In this document: positions 21,798 through 33,875 of the stretch, piece by piece
Numbering within the stretch: the first letter of the stretch is position 1
Layout of the letters: the number at the start of each line of letters is the position of its first letter
From: Bipolaris cookei
Lineage: Eukaryota > Ascomycota > Dothideomycetes > Pleosporales > Pleosporaceae
Assembly (NCBI GenBank): GCA_002286855.1
Contig: NRSV01000009.1
Location: forward strand, 498,984 to 562,983
DNA length: 64,000 nucleotides
Reading direction: 5' to 3'
Notes under the pieces: generated by a model
Told to the model about the DNA's origin: nothing
Seen by the model: only the letters and a program-made list of their open reading frames with translations
The model's database searches: none
Made by a program: the position numbers and the translations under genes

Positions 21798-22684
21798 TTT
21801 GGCTATTAGTTGCGCAACACACGTAACAGGCGCAAGATGGTGGGTGGTGATGGAGCTGAGAAGTCGCGAAACGACGATCCAAGAGCTCAAGGTAGGAATG
21901 CCTCGGCTCCTTTGCGTCGGTCGGGCGGTCGGGTCGGCACCTGTCTCACGTGGCACCGCTGCAACTCTTCCGACTTCGACCCTTTCACGCGAGACTGCCA
22001 GACCACACACGCGACACACTGCACCCAGCACTGAGACTGGAAATGACATTGGATTCTTATCCTGGTCATACAAAGCAGTTTGTTGATTGTTTTCATTAAC
22101 TTTGTGCAATTGGAATTGTCATTTTCGCCAAGGCGTTTGTTGCTGTTGCCCCAGACACAATAGTACAATATCAGTTTAGGCTTCACAGATAATTGATGTG
22201 AATTGGTAACTTCCAAATTATTAGCTGTACTGACAAATTGTTTTAATTACTCGTTGCGAAAAGTCTGGTCCGTAGCCTCCAGGTGCCATCGGGCGACCTC
22301 AAAGCGTGTCGGAATCATGATATGGACAGCACATTGGATTGCACGCGGACAAATGCAGATTCCATTACCAGAAGCTCTGAGACATTAAAAATTCTGAGAT
22401 GGAAACTGGTTGGCTCTTAGGCTGCACTGATCAGAATGTCTCACTATACGCGCTATTTTGCGCTGTGGTGGACTTGCGCAGCATTCACTGCATTGTGAAC
22501 AGGGTCCAAGACACGCGGAGGCTTCCCTTTCACGCTCACTTCTCATTGTAACCTACTGAAAATTGTTTGTTTCTATATTCCGATTCCATAATCATTGCAA
22601 TAACTCACACCATTTCTATCATCACTGGCCTGCATCATGAGCCGATGAGCTAACATTATTGACGACAATGAGGTTGTACGAGCG
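21798..22684. other. PEX14 promoter and flanking AT-rich DNA
   Basis: About 890 bp. The part near 21900-22000 is GC-rich promoter-like DNA; from 22080 it turns AT-rich. No supported coding frame. Confidence 0.45.
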
Positions 22685-24084
22685 ATGGCTGCATCTTCGC
22701 GGGCCAAGGAAAAGCGTAGGTGCAAGGTAGCTGTAGGTGGTGCGTCTACTCCAATCAGACCGAACAAGACCACCACCGTACCTGCAGCGAAAAAGGGAAC
22801 AAGGACGCCTGTTACTACTACTCCAAGCCAACATCTGAGCCAGTTTTACGAGGCGAACGGGCTAAATATACCATTGTATAACCAAGATGATCAAGGCGAA
22901 AAAAGAGACAGTACGTGCGGTTGGCAAAGTCTCTCCACAAGGACTTGGAAGAACTACTCGATACCATAGAGAAGTATACAAGCACTGAGAAGCGAAGAGA
23001 GTTCAAGGATGCAGGGCTCTCAAAGGTTAAAGTAGCGACTTGGATCGAAGAAAAGGAAACTCTAGCTCTTAGGCGCCACCCAAAATCGACGTTGCCAAGT
23101 AAGTCATAGATTTAACAGTCGTACCGCACATTCTGAGACATCATTATAGTTGCAGGTACAAATATCGCACATGGCACAATCCAAGCAAAGGAAACGGTCA
23201 CTCCTTCACGTACCCCTGCAGCTCCGACACTGAGCAGTGGAACAACAGCTCCTTCGGTTCCTTACACTAAGAAAAACATGTCACATACAGCTGTCCGGAA
23301 GGATACACATGAGCAGCCCGATAGCTGGAAGAGACGCATCTATGAAGATGAGCCAGATGACCAACCACCGCAGAAGCTACAGAAGATGGATACTCCGGAA
23401 GAACCAGTACCTACAGCTGATGACCATCAAGCCAAGGACATTCAATAGGGCAATTCAAGTCCTGAAACAGTACCGTCATTGCCTCGAATCAGCGGGAAAA
23501 TCAACACGCACAAGGCCGCTAGAGATCGCGAAGTGCAACAGATGCGGTCCATGCGCGATACTGGGATGGATGCTTCCAACCTCGATCTATCCACCATGGT
23601 CGTTCAGGACAAGAATGAGGACTGAGTACTTACCGTCACAACTAATCCTTGTACTGGCGCGATCCAGTTCTTTGGCACAACAGGTGGGCTCCTCAACTGA
23701 CTGCGAATACACGATACTTTACAGTCCCTACTTCGGTCATTCAACATTTCCACACTTGACGTTCTTGATACTCGATTTTACCACTACCTGAATTTCTAGC
23801 TTGACTGTAGGCTAAAAATATACACCGTACCTCGAAACGCAAGCATTCCACCAGTGCTTCCCACCCCGTTTCTGGAACAAGGAACACACGGCCGTCACGG
23901 CGACTTCGTATACGATCCCGACTGTAACACAGGCCACAGCCACCAAATTGTCCCACACGATCATCGTAGTTGGAATGAGTTTATAGCGTTCAATAGAATG
24001 TGGCATCGTTATAAGCCTCATTCTGTTTCTGCAGGAGAGGCCATGTCGGCCGAGCGTGAGATCAAGGAGACTTGGGAGAAGTGA
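22685..24084 (+). pseudogene. Decayed gene of unknown family, frameshift plus four in-frame stops
   Basis: From ATG 22685 the frame gives MAASSRAKEKRRCKVAVGG... to NQDDQGEKRD, then a coding-like continuation (VRLAKSLHKDLEELLDTIEK, from 22915) sits in another frame; the switch falls at the A6 run 22899-22904. A normal intron (GTAAGT at 23101 to TTATAG at 23150) follows in phase. After it one single frame runs to the TGA at 24082, broken by TAG 23446, TGA 23623, TGA 23698 and TAG 23797. Text on either side of each stop is coherent (for example HQAKDIQ / GNSSPETVPS, and LDTRFYHYLNF / LDCRLKIYTVPRN). The two TAG codons are compatible with CAG-to-TAG (C-to-T at CpA). The protein has no domain I recognise; Pro/Thr-rich middle, charged helices. 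Could also be a mis-assembled or unusually spliced gene. Confidence 0.5.
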
Positions 24085-24620
24085 CAGAATTGGTACGGTG
24101 GGTTTGTGGAAAAGTATCTGGGGTATGTAGTTATGCGTTTATGGCCGTGTGGGTGCGAGAAGTGAAGTGATGGGGAGGAGAGTGAAGAAGAATAGTGGTA
24201 GTAGTGGCGGCTTTTTGCACGCATGACAGACACGGGTCGATGTACAGAATTTGTTCAGGGAACAAGACTCGATGATAGCAAACATTATTAGTAGTCTATG
24301 AAGAAGAGTTTGTTTCTAAATGACGATGACTGCGCGCGCCATTGGATGACAATAATGGAAATTGTTGACGATTGTGCATCATAGGATTGGTAGACAACAG
24401 ATTGTTGAAGAGCTCAACTTTGGTATGTAATCCGCACAAGACGCTTGGAATAAACAACATGGTGAAAAATGTACATATGAGGGAAGACTGTAATCAATGT
24501 ATAAAGACTGCATCCCTCTCGCATCCAGTTCATCTTCCATTCCACTTTCACACACTGCTACACCACAGTCTCAAGCCCACACAACACCATTTCCAAATCC
24601 TCACCAAACACATATACAAG
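24085..24620. other. Intergenic region with a promoter-like end
   Basis: Mostly AT-rich, no supported frame. The last 120 bp look like a fungal promoter: TATAAAG at about 24500, a C/T/A-rich leader and CAAGATGGC around the ATG at 24621. Confidence 0.45.
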
Positions 24621-24955
24621 ATGGCATCACGCAAAACCAAGAAAACCACCTTATAGCCACTCACAAATCCTCTTCTGCCACCTACAAAATCACAAAACCC
24701 ACCCCCTACCCCAAAACGCCCCTCTCCATGACACAAGTCTGAAATTCAATCCAGCGCGCAGAATTCAGAGAATACGTTCGTGTGTGAATTACACCGTTGG
24801 AAGGCAAGGGAAACGGAATTGTACAAGGGGATCGAGATACCACCAATCCTCTCGTCGACGAAGGAGACGAAGTAGTAGTACCGATAATACAAAAAAGCGG
24901 CCGAAATGAAGAGCACGAAAGCAGGGGGTAAAAATGGCTTAGGGAGAATTTATGA
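24621..24955 (+). pseudogene. Short decayed gene with intact-looking promoter
   Basis: The ATG at 24621 in good context starts MASRKTKKTT and stops at once (TAG 24654). A shifted frame continues coherently (LIATHKSSSATYKITKPTPY...), then NSIQRAEFREYVRV, ITPLEGKGNGIVQGDRDTTN, PLVDEGDEVVVPIIQKSG, with stops between these pieces, ending at TGA 24953. This is the pattern of a small intronless gene carrying one frameshift and several nonsense changes. No family is recognised; the evidence is frame coherence only. Confidence 0.35.
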
Positions 24956-25084
24956 GGCAAAGGAAGGTGGGTAGTTCGCAGTGAGGAGGAAGATATGCTG
25001 CTTTTAGCTTCTTTATTGAGAGGGGAAGAAGAGTGCTAGGCAAGCTGGTTCTTGCTTTTGCTTCAATTCACATGTATATATTTT

Positions 25085-26098
25085 CTAGTAGTCATAGAAT
25101 CCTTTTCCAGACTTCTTACCCAACCAACCCGCATCCACCATTTTCTTCAGCAACACCGCAGGCCGATACTTTGAATCACCCGTATCGTGATACAAAACCT
25201 GCATAATAGCCAGACACGTATCAATCCCAATGAAATCCGCAAGTTGGAGCGGACCCATGGGGACGTTTGTTCCATTCTTCATGATACTGTCTATATCTTC
25301 CTTAGCGCCGACGCCCGTCTCGAGGCAAATGACTGCTTCGTTGATGTACGGCATTAGGATGCGATTTGCGAGGAACCCGGGTGAGTCTGCGGATTTCGAA
25401 GGGACTTTTCCCATTTTCTCGCAAAAGGCGAGAGCGGTTTCGAGGGTGGATTGAGAGGTTTGGAGGCCGGTTATTATTTCTACGCCTTTTTGGATGGGCA
25501 CGGGATTCATGAAGTGGGTGCTTATGACGCGTGAGGAAGCGGAGAGGTCGGTGGGGTCGGTGGTGGTGCTTGCTGCGATTTTGGTGATGGAGATGGAGGA
25601 GGTGTTTGTTGCGAGGATGGTGTGGGAGGGGCAGATTTGGGCGAGCTGGGAGAAGATTTTGTGTTTGAGGTCTGGGATTTCGGGGACGGCTTCGATGACG
25701 AAGTCGACGTCCGAGAGGTCGGAGAGCTGGGTGCTGGATGTGAGGCGCTCGCGTACGGTTACGGCGTCTTCTTTTGAGATTCGGCCTTTGCCTACGTCTT
25801 TTTCGAGGAGCCTGTCGGCGAACTTGAGGCCCTTGTCGATGGAGGCTTGCGAGTTGTCGATTAGTCGCACGGGAACTGAGGCCTTTTGTGCTGCTACGAG
25901 GGCAATTCCAAGACCCTGGGTATATCAGAACGATGAATATACCATGAGAGAGCAATTGACGCATACCATCTGGCCAGCTCCAATTACACCCAGCTTCTTC
26001 ACCTCAGCGGCGGCTCCAACAGAGGGAGTGGAGCTAAAAGCACGGCATTGCTGCCTGGCTGCGCACCGGACGGCCTGTCTTGAGGCTGCAGAAAACAT
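25085..26098 (-). CDS. Mitochondrial 3-hydroxyacyl-CoA (3-hydroxybutyryl-CoA) dehydrogenase
   Basis: Predicted 320 aa from two exons, 26098-25967 and 25915-25085, with a 51-nt intron (GTATGC...CCCAG) in phase. It oxidises L-3-hydroxyacyl-CoA with NAD+, a beta-oxidation step. The first 24 residues (MFSAASRQAVRCAARQQCRA) are a mitochondrial presequence. The Rossmann motif GVIGAGQMGLGIA follows at residues 38-50. Further family motifs: DFVIEAVPEIPDLKHKIFSQ, ATNTSSISITKIA, STHFMNPVPIQKGVEIITG (with the catalytic-type His), NRILMPYINEAVICLETGV, and the C-terminal GWLGKKSGKGFYDY. The length matches the short-chain HADH family rather than the multifunctional enzyme. Head-to-head with TOF1, 302 bp between starts. 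Confidence 0.93.
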
Positions 26099-26400
26099 TG
26101 TGATTTTGTATACCAGTTACAATGGAATTGAAGTGGAAGTACTAAGTGTAACCAACAAATTGTTCTGATGCACAGCATGTGATGGGGCCCAGCCGATGGG
26201 AACCGCGCACGGCTAGCCGAGGCATGACGTTGACTGGCGGGCAGGTGGGACTGCGGGACGCTCAGCCCTATGCTTGGCGAGTTTGCGCTGTTTGAATCAA
26301 TTTACGCGTCGACGCGTCTTTTGGACTAACACCGAGAACGAATGAATGAGTGAATGAATAATATACGGCCATACGGCACCTCGACATAATTACGACGACA
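26099..26400. promoter_or_regulatory. Divergent promoter with palindromic double MluI box
   Basis: Between HADH (-) and TOF1 (+). Positions 26304-26317 read ACGCGTCGACGCGT, a perfect 14-bp palindrome holding two ACGCGT boxes, 84 bp before the TOF1 start. ACGCGT is the MBF site that drives S-phase genes in fungi, which fits TOF1. A GAATGAGT/GAATGAATAA stretch follows at 26340-26360. Confidence 0.6.
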
Positions 26401-29400
26401 ATGGCCCAGACAACCCTCGACGAGTGGGTGTCGGACCCCGTCAACCCCGAAGTGCGCGCCCATGTGTACAGTCTGATTTCTGCTGTACGTCTTCTTTCTT
26501 ACTCACTGATTTCATTCATCGCTAAATAGTCGTCCAGCTTGGCGGTATCGGCGATGATGGCACATATTCGCTCGGGCACGATGCTCTGCTATGTCTCAAG
26601 GACCTCAGAAAATGGCTCAAGTTTGCCGACGGACACCACAACCGGCGTGACGTTGCGCGGTGCATGGCAGAGGCAAACCTCGTCAAGGGAGACTTGCTGG
26701 AAATCCTGGCAAAGATATCGCCGACAGTGGTAGATAGTGGATGGAAACACAAGATCGCAGTAGCCACACGTACGCAACCGCGTTACGTTGTCCGAATCTC
26801 TACTGACTATCCCAGTCGAACTCCTCGTCCCTCTGACATGGCCTTTTGAAATCGACCCCACCGAAGCGACCGTCAACCACCATCGCCATGGTCCATACAT
26901 CCAGCTCGCCCAGATGGGCTACAAGCGCGCAATTCTCCAATTCGACCGAGACAGGACCCTCCAGACTGCCGTGAAAATCGCTCTCCCGTCCATGGCCGTA
27001 CCCCTCCGCGAACGAACACCTCGAGACGAAGGCATCATTCGCATCGCCTTATACTTTATACGTAACATCGCCATGCTCGCACCCCCGAACAGCGCACCCA
27101 TGGACATTGACGAAGCAGAGGTGTCTCGTTCTGCGACCATTGATACCTTTCACGAACAAGACATATTTCAGGCAATACTGAGTATTGCGTCAAGCATCGG
27201 GGAGGATTTTGTCAGTCAGGATATCATTATCCTCGAGATCTTGTTCTTTCTGCTCAAGGGAATCGATGCTGAGAAGCTGTTCATGGAGGAGAAGAAGCTG
27301 AATTCAAAGAACAACGACGAACTTAAGAGTCTGATCCAGAAGGAAAAGGCCATGCTTGCAGGCTATGCACGCCACGCGCCCACTCGGCATAACCGATTTG
27401 GAACAATGATCTGGATCAAACGAGACGATGAAAAAGTCACCACAATCTCCGGACAGGATGTGCTGGGCAAGGCGCAGGCCAGTATGCAAAAGATGGATGA
27501 AACCAAAAAATGGAACAAGCCCAGGCGACCCGGACGCAAGCAAGATAGCGCTGAGGAGAGGGAGGAGTTTGATCTGCCAGTACCCCTGACCTCTACAGCC
27601 CGAAAACACATCAAAGCCTTTGTTGAAGAGTTCCTCGACTCATCATTCAACCCCTTATTCCTCCACCTTCGCAAGGCCATTGAGCGTGAAACCGAACGTG
27701 TTGAGACACGACACCCCAGGCAGTTCTTCTACCTTGTCTCATGGTTCCTACGAGCAGAGTGCGCCCGGCGGCGGACGATGAAGGAGAGGGCGGCTGATCC
27801 CAAGAGTCCAGAGGTCTTATCTGCCGAGGACGAAAGCTACGGTCTAGTTGCCGAGGTCATGAACCAAGAGACATTCATCCTACTCAACCGTTTCATGCAG
27901 AGGAGCCAGGATGAGAAGGCATGGCGAGATTTGAATGCTGGACTCAAGTGCTTCACACAGATCCTGTTGACTGTTCATGAGATGTCCGAGTCGGCATTGG
28001 AAGACGACCAGGAGATTGCCGAAAACATCCAAAACCGCATCTTTTACGAAGAAGCAACACACGATCGGATAGTCGCAATCTTGAGGTCATACAAGGATCA
28101 AGGCTTCGGCTACCTAGACGCCGTCACTGAGCTATCTCATGTCTTTTTGCGGATGCTGGAGCGCTATTCCAAGCAGAATGTGGATATGCAAATTCGATCA
28201 AAACGAAGAGCACGGAAGATTAGAAAGAAGAAGGCAGACAAACAGGGCGAAGAGGCAGAAGAAGAGGGCCATGTTTCCGAAACTGAAGACATTCAACAAG
28301 CCCAGAAGACTGTTTCGGAGCGCAAGTTTGACTTTCATCGCTTTTCGGCGAAATTTGTGAACCAGAGCAGCATCAATACCTTTGTGGCCTTTACCAGGTA
28401 CTTTAATGATCTGGACACTGAGCAGTTGAAGCGTGCACATCGCTTCTTCCACCGTGTGGCGTTCAAGATGGAGCTAGGAGTTTTGCTGTGCAGAGTTGAC
28501 ATTCTTCATCTATTCAATAAGATGATGAAGGGTCCTGGAGGCCTCGATCCCGAGTCGCCGGTTTACAAGGAATGGAACGAGTTTGTCAAGCACTTCTTCA
28601 GACAAGTAGTGAAGAAGGTACAGGAGAGGCCAGAACTCGTAGTCGAGATGTTGTTCAGCAAGATTCCAGCGACTCTCTTCTTCCTCGAACATGGGTATGA
28701 GCGTGAAGTGCCGACCAAAGCACCACGAGCGCCAGCAGAGCTAGAAGTCAAACCTGGTCTAGAACCACCCGAGCAAATTGGTGTTGCTGTTGGCGTGCTT
28801 GTCAACCAGTCCAAATCTGACGCCCTCCGGTGGATCCGAGACGTTCTCACATCGGCGGCCGAGGAGCGGAAGGCCTGGGAAGAGGCTGCAGAGGCACAGA
28901 AGTTATTGACTGCAGAGATGGAGCGCCCTGAGGGTGAAACACCAACTGAAGATACAGAGGCTGAGACGGCAAAGCCTCCATCCATTGGTAAGCAAGATTC
29001 TGAAAGATTATCTATCTATTTCAGCTGATTAATTGTGTCCAGTAATCAAGCACGATAATGAGGAACGTCGTATTGCCATGTTCAAAGACAACAAGCTACG
29101 ATTACTTATGAAGTTGGTTGGCTTTGAGCGACTAGGCGAACACCACGATCCAGATGCTGTATGGGTCGTACCATCAAACCTCACATCAGCACAACTACAA
29201 GAGTCTATCGATCTCATTCGCAAGTTCGAATTCGATCCCCCAACATACGAAGATGGCAAAACACCAGAAGATCTACTCCGCAGCAAGACAGCTGCAGCGC
29301 GCCGCTCGACTCGCCGTGTCGACTTTGATGACGATTCAGACAACGGCATAGACTCCGACCCCGAAGACCATGGCGAATACGCCCAAGGCGGTCCAACAAC

Positions 29401-30076
29401 ACGCGAAGGCGACGCCCCCCGCAAGAAACTCAAGCGGCGCCGCCGCCAACGCACCCCCGTCGAACTCGACGACGAAGAAAAAGACCGCCGTGCCGAAGCC
29501 CGTCGCAAAAAAGAAATCGAAAAGCAAGCAAAGGCCCTGAGCACAATGTTCGTCCACGACTCCGACGACGAAGACTGGGATGCAGAAAAAGACGCTGCCT
29601 TCTTCGCCCGCGAAGAAGCCATCCGCCAGGAAAATATGCAGTTCTTTAAGAAATCACTCGTCCTTGGAACAGTCGAGCCTGTTGCTTCGAAAAAGCGGAA
29701 AGCAGATGATCCTACAGAGAAGAGTAAGAGGCGCAAGAGTCCGCCGAAACGGAAGGCGCTGTTTGATGATAGCGATGATGAGGGGGATCAGACAAGTAAT
29801 CAGGCCACATCTGAAACTGCAGGAAACGTTTTAGATGATGAGGAGGAGGAGCAGGATGATACATCCCTCTCGTCCCAAAATCCTGGGACAACGACGGCGA
29901 GCGATGGTGATGTTACGCCGCGGAAAGAGTCAAATGGTGGTGGGAAGAGTGTGGATATTATCATGATGAATGCGGATTCGGATGATGAGGATGATGATAA
30001 TGTTGCTGTGCCGACTAGACGGCCTGCAAAGCGGAATATGAGGGCCGGATTTGTGGTTGATAGTGATTCGGAGTGA
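26401..30076 (+). CDS. TOF1: Topoisomerase 1-associated factor 1 (Timeless/Tof1/Swi1), replication-fork protection
   Basis: Predicted 1173 aa from four exons: 26401-26484, 26538-26769, 26816-28987, 29043-30076 (introns 53, 46 and 55 nt, in phase). Tof1 works with Csm3 at the replisome to keep forks stable and to signal the checkpoint. The N-terminal Timeless domain is clear: SLISALGGIGDDGTYSLG, ALLCLKDLRKWLKFADG, TLELLVPLTWPFEID, RERTPRDEGIIRIALYFIRN, DIIILEILFFLLKGID, then TRHNRFGTMIWIKR. The middle includes FHRFSAKFVNQSSINTFVAF, typical of the family. The C-terminal 300 residues are acidic and basic disordered blocks (DDSDDE, KRRRRQR), also typical. The exon 2 start at 26538 was chosen over a 26530 acceptor because it restores the family's SALGG junction. 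The upstream MluI palindrome fits S-phase control. Confidence 0.93.
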
Positions 30077-30922
30077 GGAGGGCATGGTTGTGGGTTTGAG
30101 TGGATTATGGTTTGTGCTGTGGGATACCCAGTCTTTTCCTGTTTTCAATGAAAGATTTTGTTGTGATTGATTGAGTTGGGTTGCGTGTGTATGGTGATGT
30201 CTTTGCAGTGGTGATGGAATATGGGTTATCTTCTTTACAATATGTATAGGAGGAGTATGGTTATGGAGCTGGTAACGCGATATTCTAGACGGAGATGACC
30301 AAAGACTTCAGAGTAACTGTATATATCTCTTGCTAGGCTTAGAAATACCAGATGGTGGAGAGAGGAGTAGTCTCACTTTTCTATATGTCTGACTGGGTGA
30401 AGCATAGCGGTGTAGACTTGTTCGAGAGAATGTCTGGGGTGTTGAACTCTATTGTAGTAGACCTCTTTTTGCCCTTATTGTGTGGTCGAGAATTGTGCCT
30501 AGGTCATCAATACAGACTCATAGTCTAAGTGAGATAGTCGTGGTCACGGTCAAAAGGCAGAGCGTATCTCGTAGCATGGAATTAATTCTTGTTGGATCAA
30601 GCCTGATCCTCCGTGACAATATACAGGCTAGATGGGCGGGGTGGGATCTGTTACTGGACCTGCATAATTGGAAATCCATGATAGCAAGTTGTATGCTCGT
30701 TTTGTCCAAGACCTTGCCCGTTACATGTTACCCATCCCCATGCCCGTGTCAAATCTAGTGGCTTGGGTTTTAGGTGGAAATATCTTATGAATCCTCATCC
30801 TCAAGGTAAGTTCTGACGGATCCATAGTCGATGAAGTTTGGCTCGCGCTCTCTAGCCGTGGCCTTCAATATATCTGCTAATGCTCGCTTAGGAGATGCAT
30901 CTAGAAAACCCAGGCAGCCGCT
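30077..30922. other. TOF1 3' region and spacer
   Basis: About 850 bp with no supported frame. The first part is the GT-rich 3' end of TOF1. The rest borders the BTB pseudogene; its 3' continuation beyond the stop at 30923 could not be traced. Confidence 0.45.
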
Positions 30923-31405
30923 CTACGCAGGATTATGGCTTAACCGCATTCCAAACTCTGTAGCAAGTAAACGCCGAAGCAGAGAATTTGAAGGAGTGCT
31001 TTTGTAGATAAGACTTATACTTTCTGACTTAGGATGATAGGCCGAACTCCCTGTGGCCCTGCCTATGATCTCTAACACCGCATTCTTATACTTTAGATCA
31101 ATAATCTGTTCTTCAAATACGTATGCTTTCGCAAGCAAAACGTAGAATTGTTCCGCTTCATCGTCTTCCATTTCTTCCATGTCTTCACCCATTTCATGAC
31201 GCTTGGTTGGAACTTCGTTGGAGTAAAGCCATTAGATATAAACTTCAACTGTCTTCAGACAATCTTCGGGAAGATCGATAGAATTTGGCTGTTCTCTCGA
31301 GCCAGCCCACATTGGCTTCATGGCGTTCTGAAGGAACTTTGAGCTCTTGCAAAGGACACCTTGGTGGACATAAAGACTGTCGGTGCCAGCAGCGGGTTTT
31401 GGCAT
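30923..31405 (-). pseudogene. BTB/POZ-domain protein pseudogene with an internal stop
   Basis: From ATG 31405 the minus strand reads MPKPAAGTDSLYVHQGVLCK, then SSKFLQNAMKPMWAGSREQP, IDLPEDCLKTVEVYI, a TAA at 31232-31234, then WLYSNEVPTK and LLAKAYVFEEQIIDLKYKNA to RRLLATEFG and a stop at 30923. This is the order of the fungal BTB family (VHxGVLCKSSxFF...YIxWLYS...LAExxx), which mediates protein-protein contacts. The stop interrupts a strongly conserved spot where a Gln (CAA) is usual, so CAA-to-TAA, a C-to-T change in CpA, is the likely lesion. The start of the BTB fold is also short, so the 5' end may be lost. The rest of the frame is open, suggesting recent decay. Confidence 0.6.
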
Positions 31406-32243
31406 TCAGTGTGGTGATCGGGTCGCTTGGGCTATGCTTGTTAGAGACTGAATATATACTTGTGAATCTTACTTACTTCATCTTAATCATCGCGTAGGAT
31501 GGAAGGTTCATGAATCTTTGCTATTGACACCAGCGTTCTGACAATACTTTTTGGGTGAGTTCAAAGGAAGGAGTGCAGTTGCAGTTTGTGCTGCGAAACT
31601 TTGGCAGGCTCTTGTTTGAACTTGTGAGGCTGTAGAAGACAACTGCGGTTGGTCCCATCACATGGCTGCAGTACAAACCATGGTGATTGTACTATGACGT
31701 CGATATACACAGTGAGAGAAACCTAGAGAAAGCAGGTAATTCAAAAGTGAAATTAAAAGAAGATGAAAGGTATGTTACGGCGTCGCAAGACAGACAATCG
31801 TAAAGAGTTAAATTGTAGATACTTTAAATTTAAATACACTTGTTACTATTACTTTCACAATTTTGGCTATTTCTACTTCTCATTAAAAATTATAATTATA
31901 TAATTTCTTAAGCTGACAATTTGGTAGCCCCATACCTCTACCCATTTACTACCGTATAGCTGCGTATAACGCTGTTGAAACCGAGTAGTATTAAACCAAA
32001 TCAAATCAAGTAAGCCTACTTCCTAACACTTACATTGTTCTTGCAGAGGGATGTCTATACCTGCCGCGCGGGGTAATTCTTCTTCTAGAATAGTGCCTGG
32101 AGGATCAAGCCGATAAGACTGGATTTCAGCGTCAGACAGATCGAAGCACGCTTACATGCATATACACATCATCAAATCATGAAACGAGAATAGGACTGCA
32201 ATTCAATCACACTTGTACGATTCCACATAACACATCCATCTAT
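31406..32243. other. AT-rich spacer
   Basis: No supported frame. 31800-31920 is strongly AT-rich (TTAAATTTAAATAC, ATTATAATTATATAATT). No terminal repeats were found. Confidence 0.45.
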
Positions 32244-33867
32244 CTATCTGATATATCTAACCTTCACGAGGAGGGGCTCCTTAGCCCACAGGAAGTGGAT
32301 CTTCTGGTCGAGCTAATTTGTACTTTTTGGACACAACTCGAAATTAAAGTGCTAAGTAAGAGACGCAAGAATGATGCGCATCTCATGATTAGCCAGGCTA
32401 CCCCAAGAGCGTTAACTGTCTCTCTTTTTCTTGAAAATCTTTCAGATACCGGACGAACTTACTTCTGACCAATACAGTTACGCGGTTCAACTGAAAATGG
32501 GTTGTGTGCATTTTTTCAATCACTTTCGTAATCACCTCCAGGGAGCCAGCGCTCTGGAATAAAGGAATCCGGATCTTTAAGATTAGAAGGGTAATGGCAG
32601 GTAGCGTAGTGAGGGATAGCAACGCTAGTCTAGAGTGATAGGTTAGTGAGCTGTTATGTAGTTCGCACTACTGTCACAAGATGTACTTACACCTCCTGAT
32701 ATCCATTGTCCACAAATCATGTTGCCTCCCTTGGGTGTTATGCGGAAGAATGCAATTGGGGCAGGCGGGTAGATCCTAAGACCTTCTTGGATGCATGCGT
32801 TGAGGAAAGGCAGACGGGCTAAGTTTTCAAGCTGCAAGTCTTCCTTGCTTAGCGCACGCACCTCGCCCTGTAGTCTCTGCATGTGATGTGGATACTTTAG
32901 CAAGAGGAATGTCAAACCACTTAATAACGTGGCAGTAGTTTCCGTTCCAGCCATCATGAATGCTTGTGCGTGGGCCGTCATCTGCTTCTTTGACATGTCT
33001 GATACTTCATCGGTCTTCTCCATGGCAAGCTTCCATATGTCAGGTTTTCCGATGTCGATGCCTCGATTCAGCCGATTCTCTACCCGCTCATAGGAGTGGC
33101 TGTAGTGAAGACGTGCGCCCTCCATGACTTCTTTAGTCATGAAAATCTTAATCATAAATTTCAAACCCTTATACTCGCGTCCCAGGCGTGCGACTGACAT
33201 TCTCCTGATATTTCCAAGGACTGCCTGGATCAAAGGCGATAATTCTGATTGATCAAGGAGACCAAGAGGCTTTCAAAAGCTAAATCCGCCATAACATCAA
33301 AATTCATACAGTTGAGTAACTTGGCAAGGTCGAACCCAGCAGCTAGAGTAGCTGTTGCGTTGTTCTTGATGATTCTTATTAGTGAGTTGAGATAACCTTG
33401 GATTAGTGGCTCCTGTAACTTCAAATCCTTGTCGTTAAATGCTGGTGCAAGGACCCTTCGTTGCATCCTGTGAACCATTGTATCGGGATGAGAGCCTAAA
33501 GACAACGTACCAGCGAAGTCTGGCCCGAATGTCGCTGGTTCTTTCGTGTTCTCAAGGCGCTTACCCGCTCCAGGGCCAGAGATATCTTTCCAAGCTTCAG
33601 GTGTCACGTAACTTAATCGATTAGGTTCAAGCTGCAAAACTTCACCATATTTCCGGTGCATTTCTATTTCCCATGCAACCTCTTCGCCATGTAGAATCTT
33701 GTAGAAGAAAACCAATCCAGTGGCTGCTGCAAGTCTTGGGCCGCGAGCTAGTGAGGCGGCTTAGTGGACGACCTCGTTTGGACGAGTAGACTTGACCTAC
33801 ATTTGCGTAAGAGATGGAAATACAAATTATAGAAGCGGGCAAGGATGAATTGCAAAATAGCCTGCGT

Positions 33868-33875
33868 TCTATTCA
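33868..33875. repeat. Target-site duplication, left copy
   Basis: TCTATTCA, identical to 34078-34085, directly flanking the foldback element. Removing the element plus one copy restores the P450 reading frame across the site. Confidence 0.75.
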
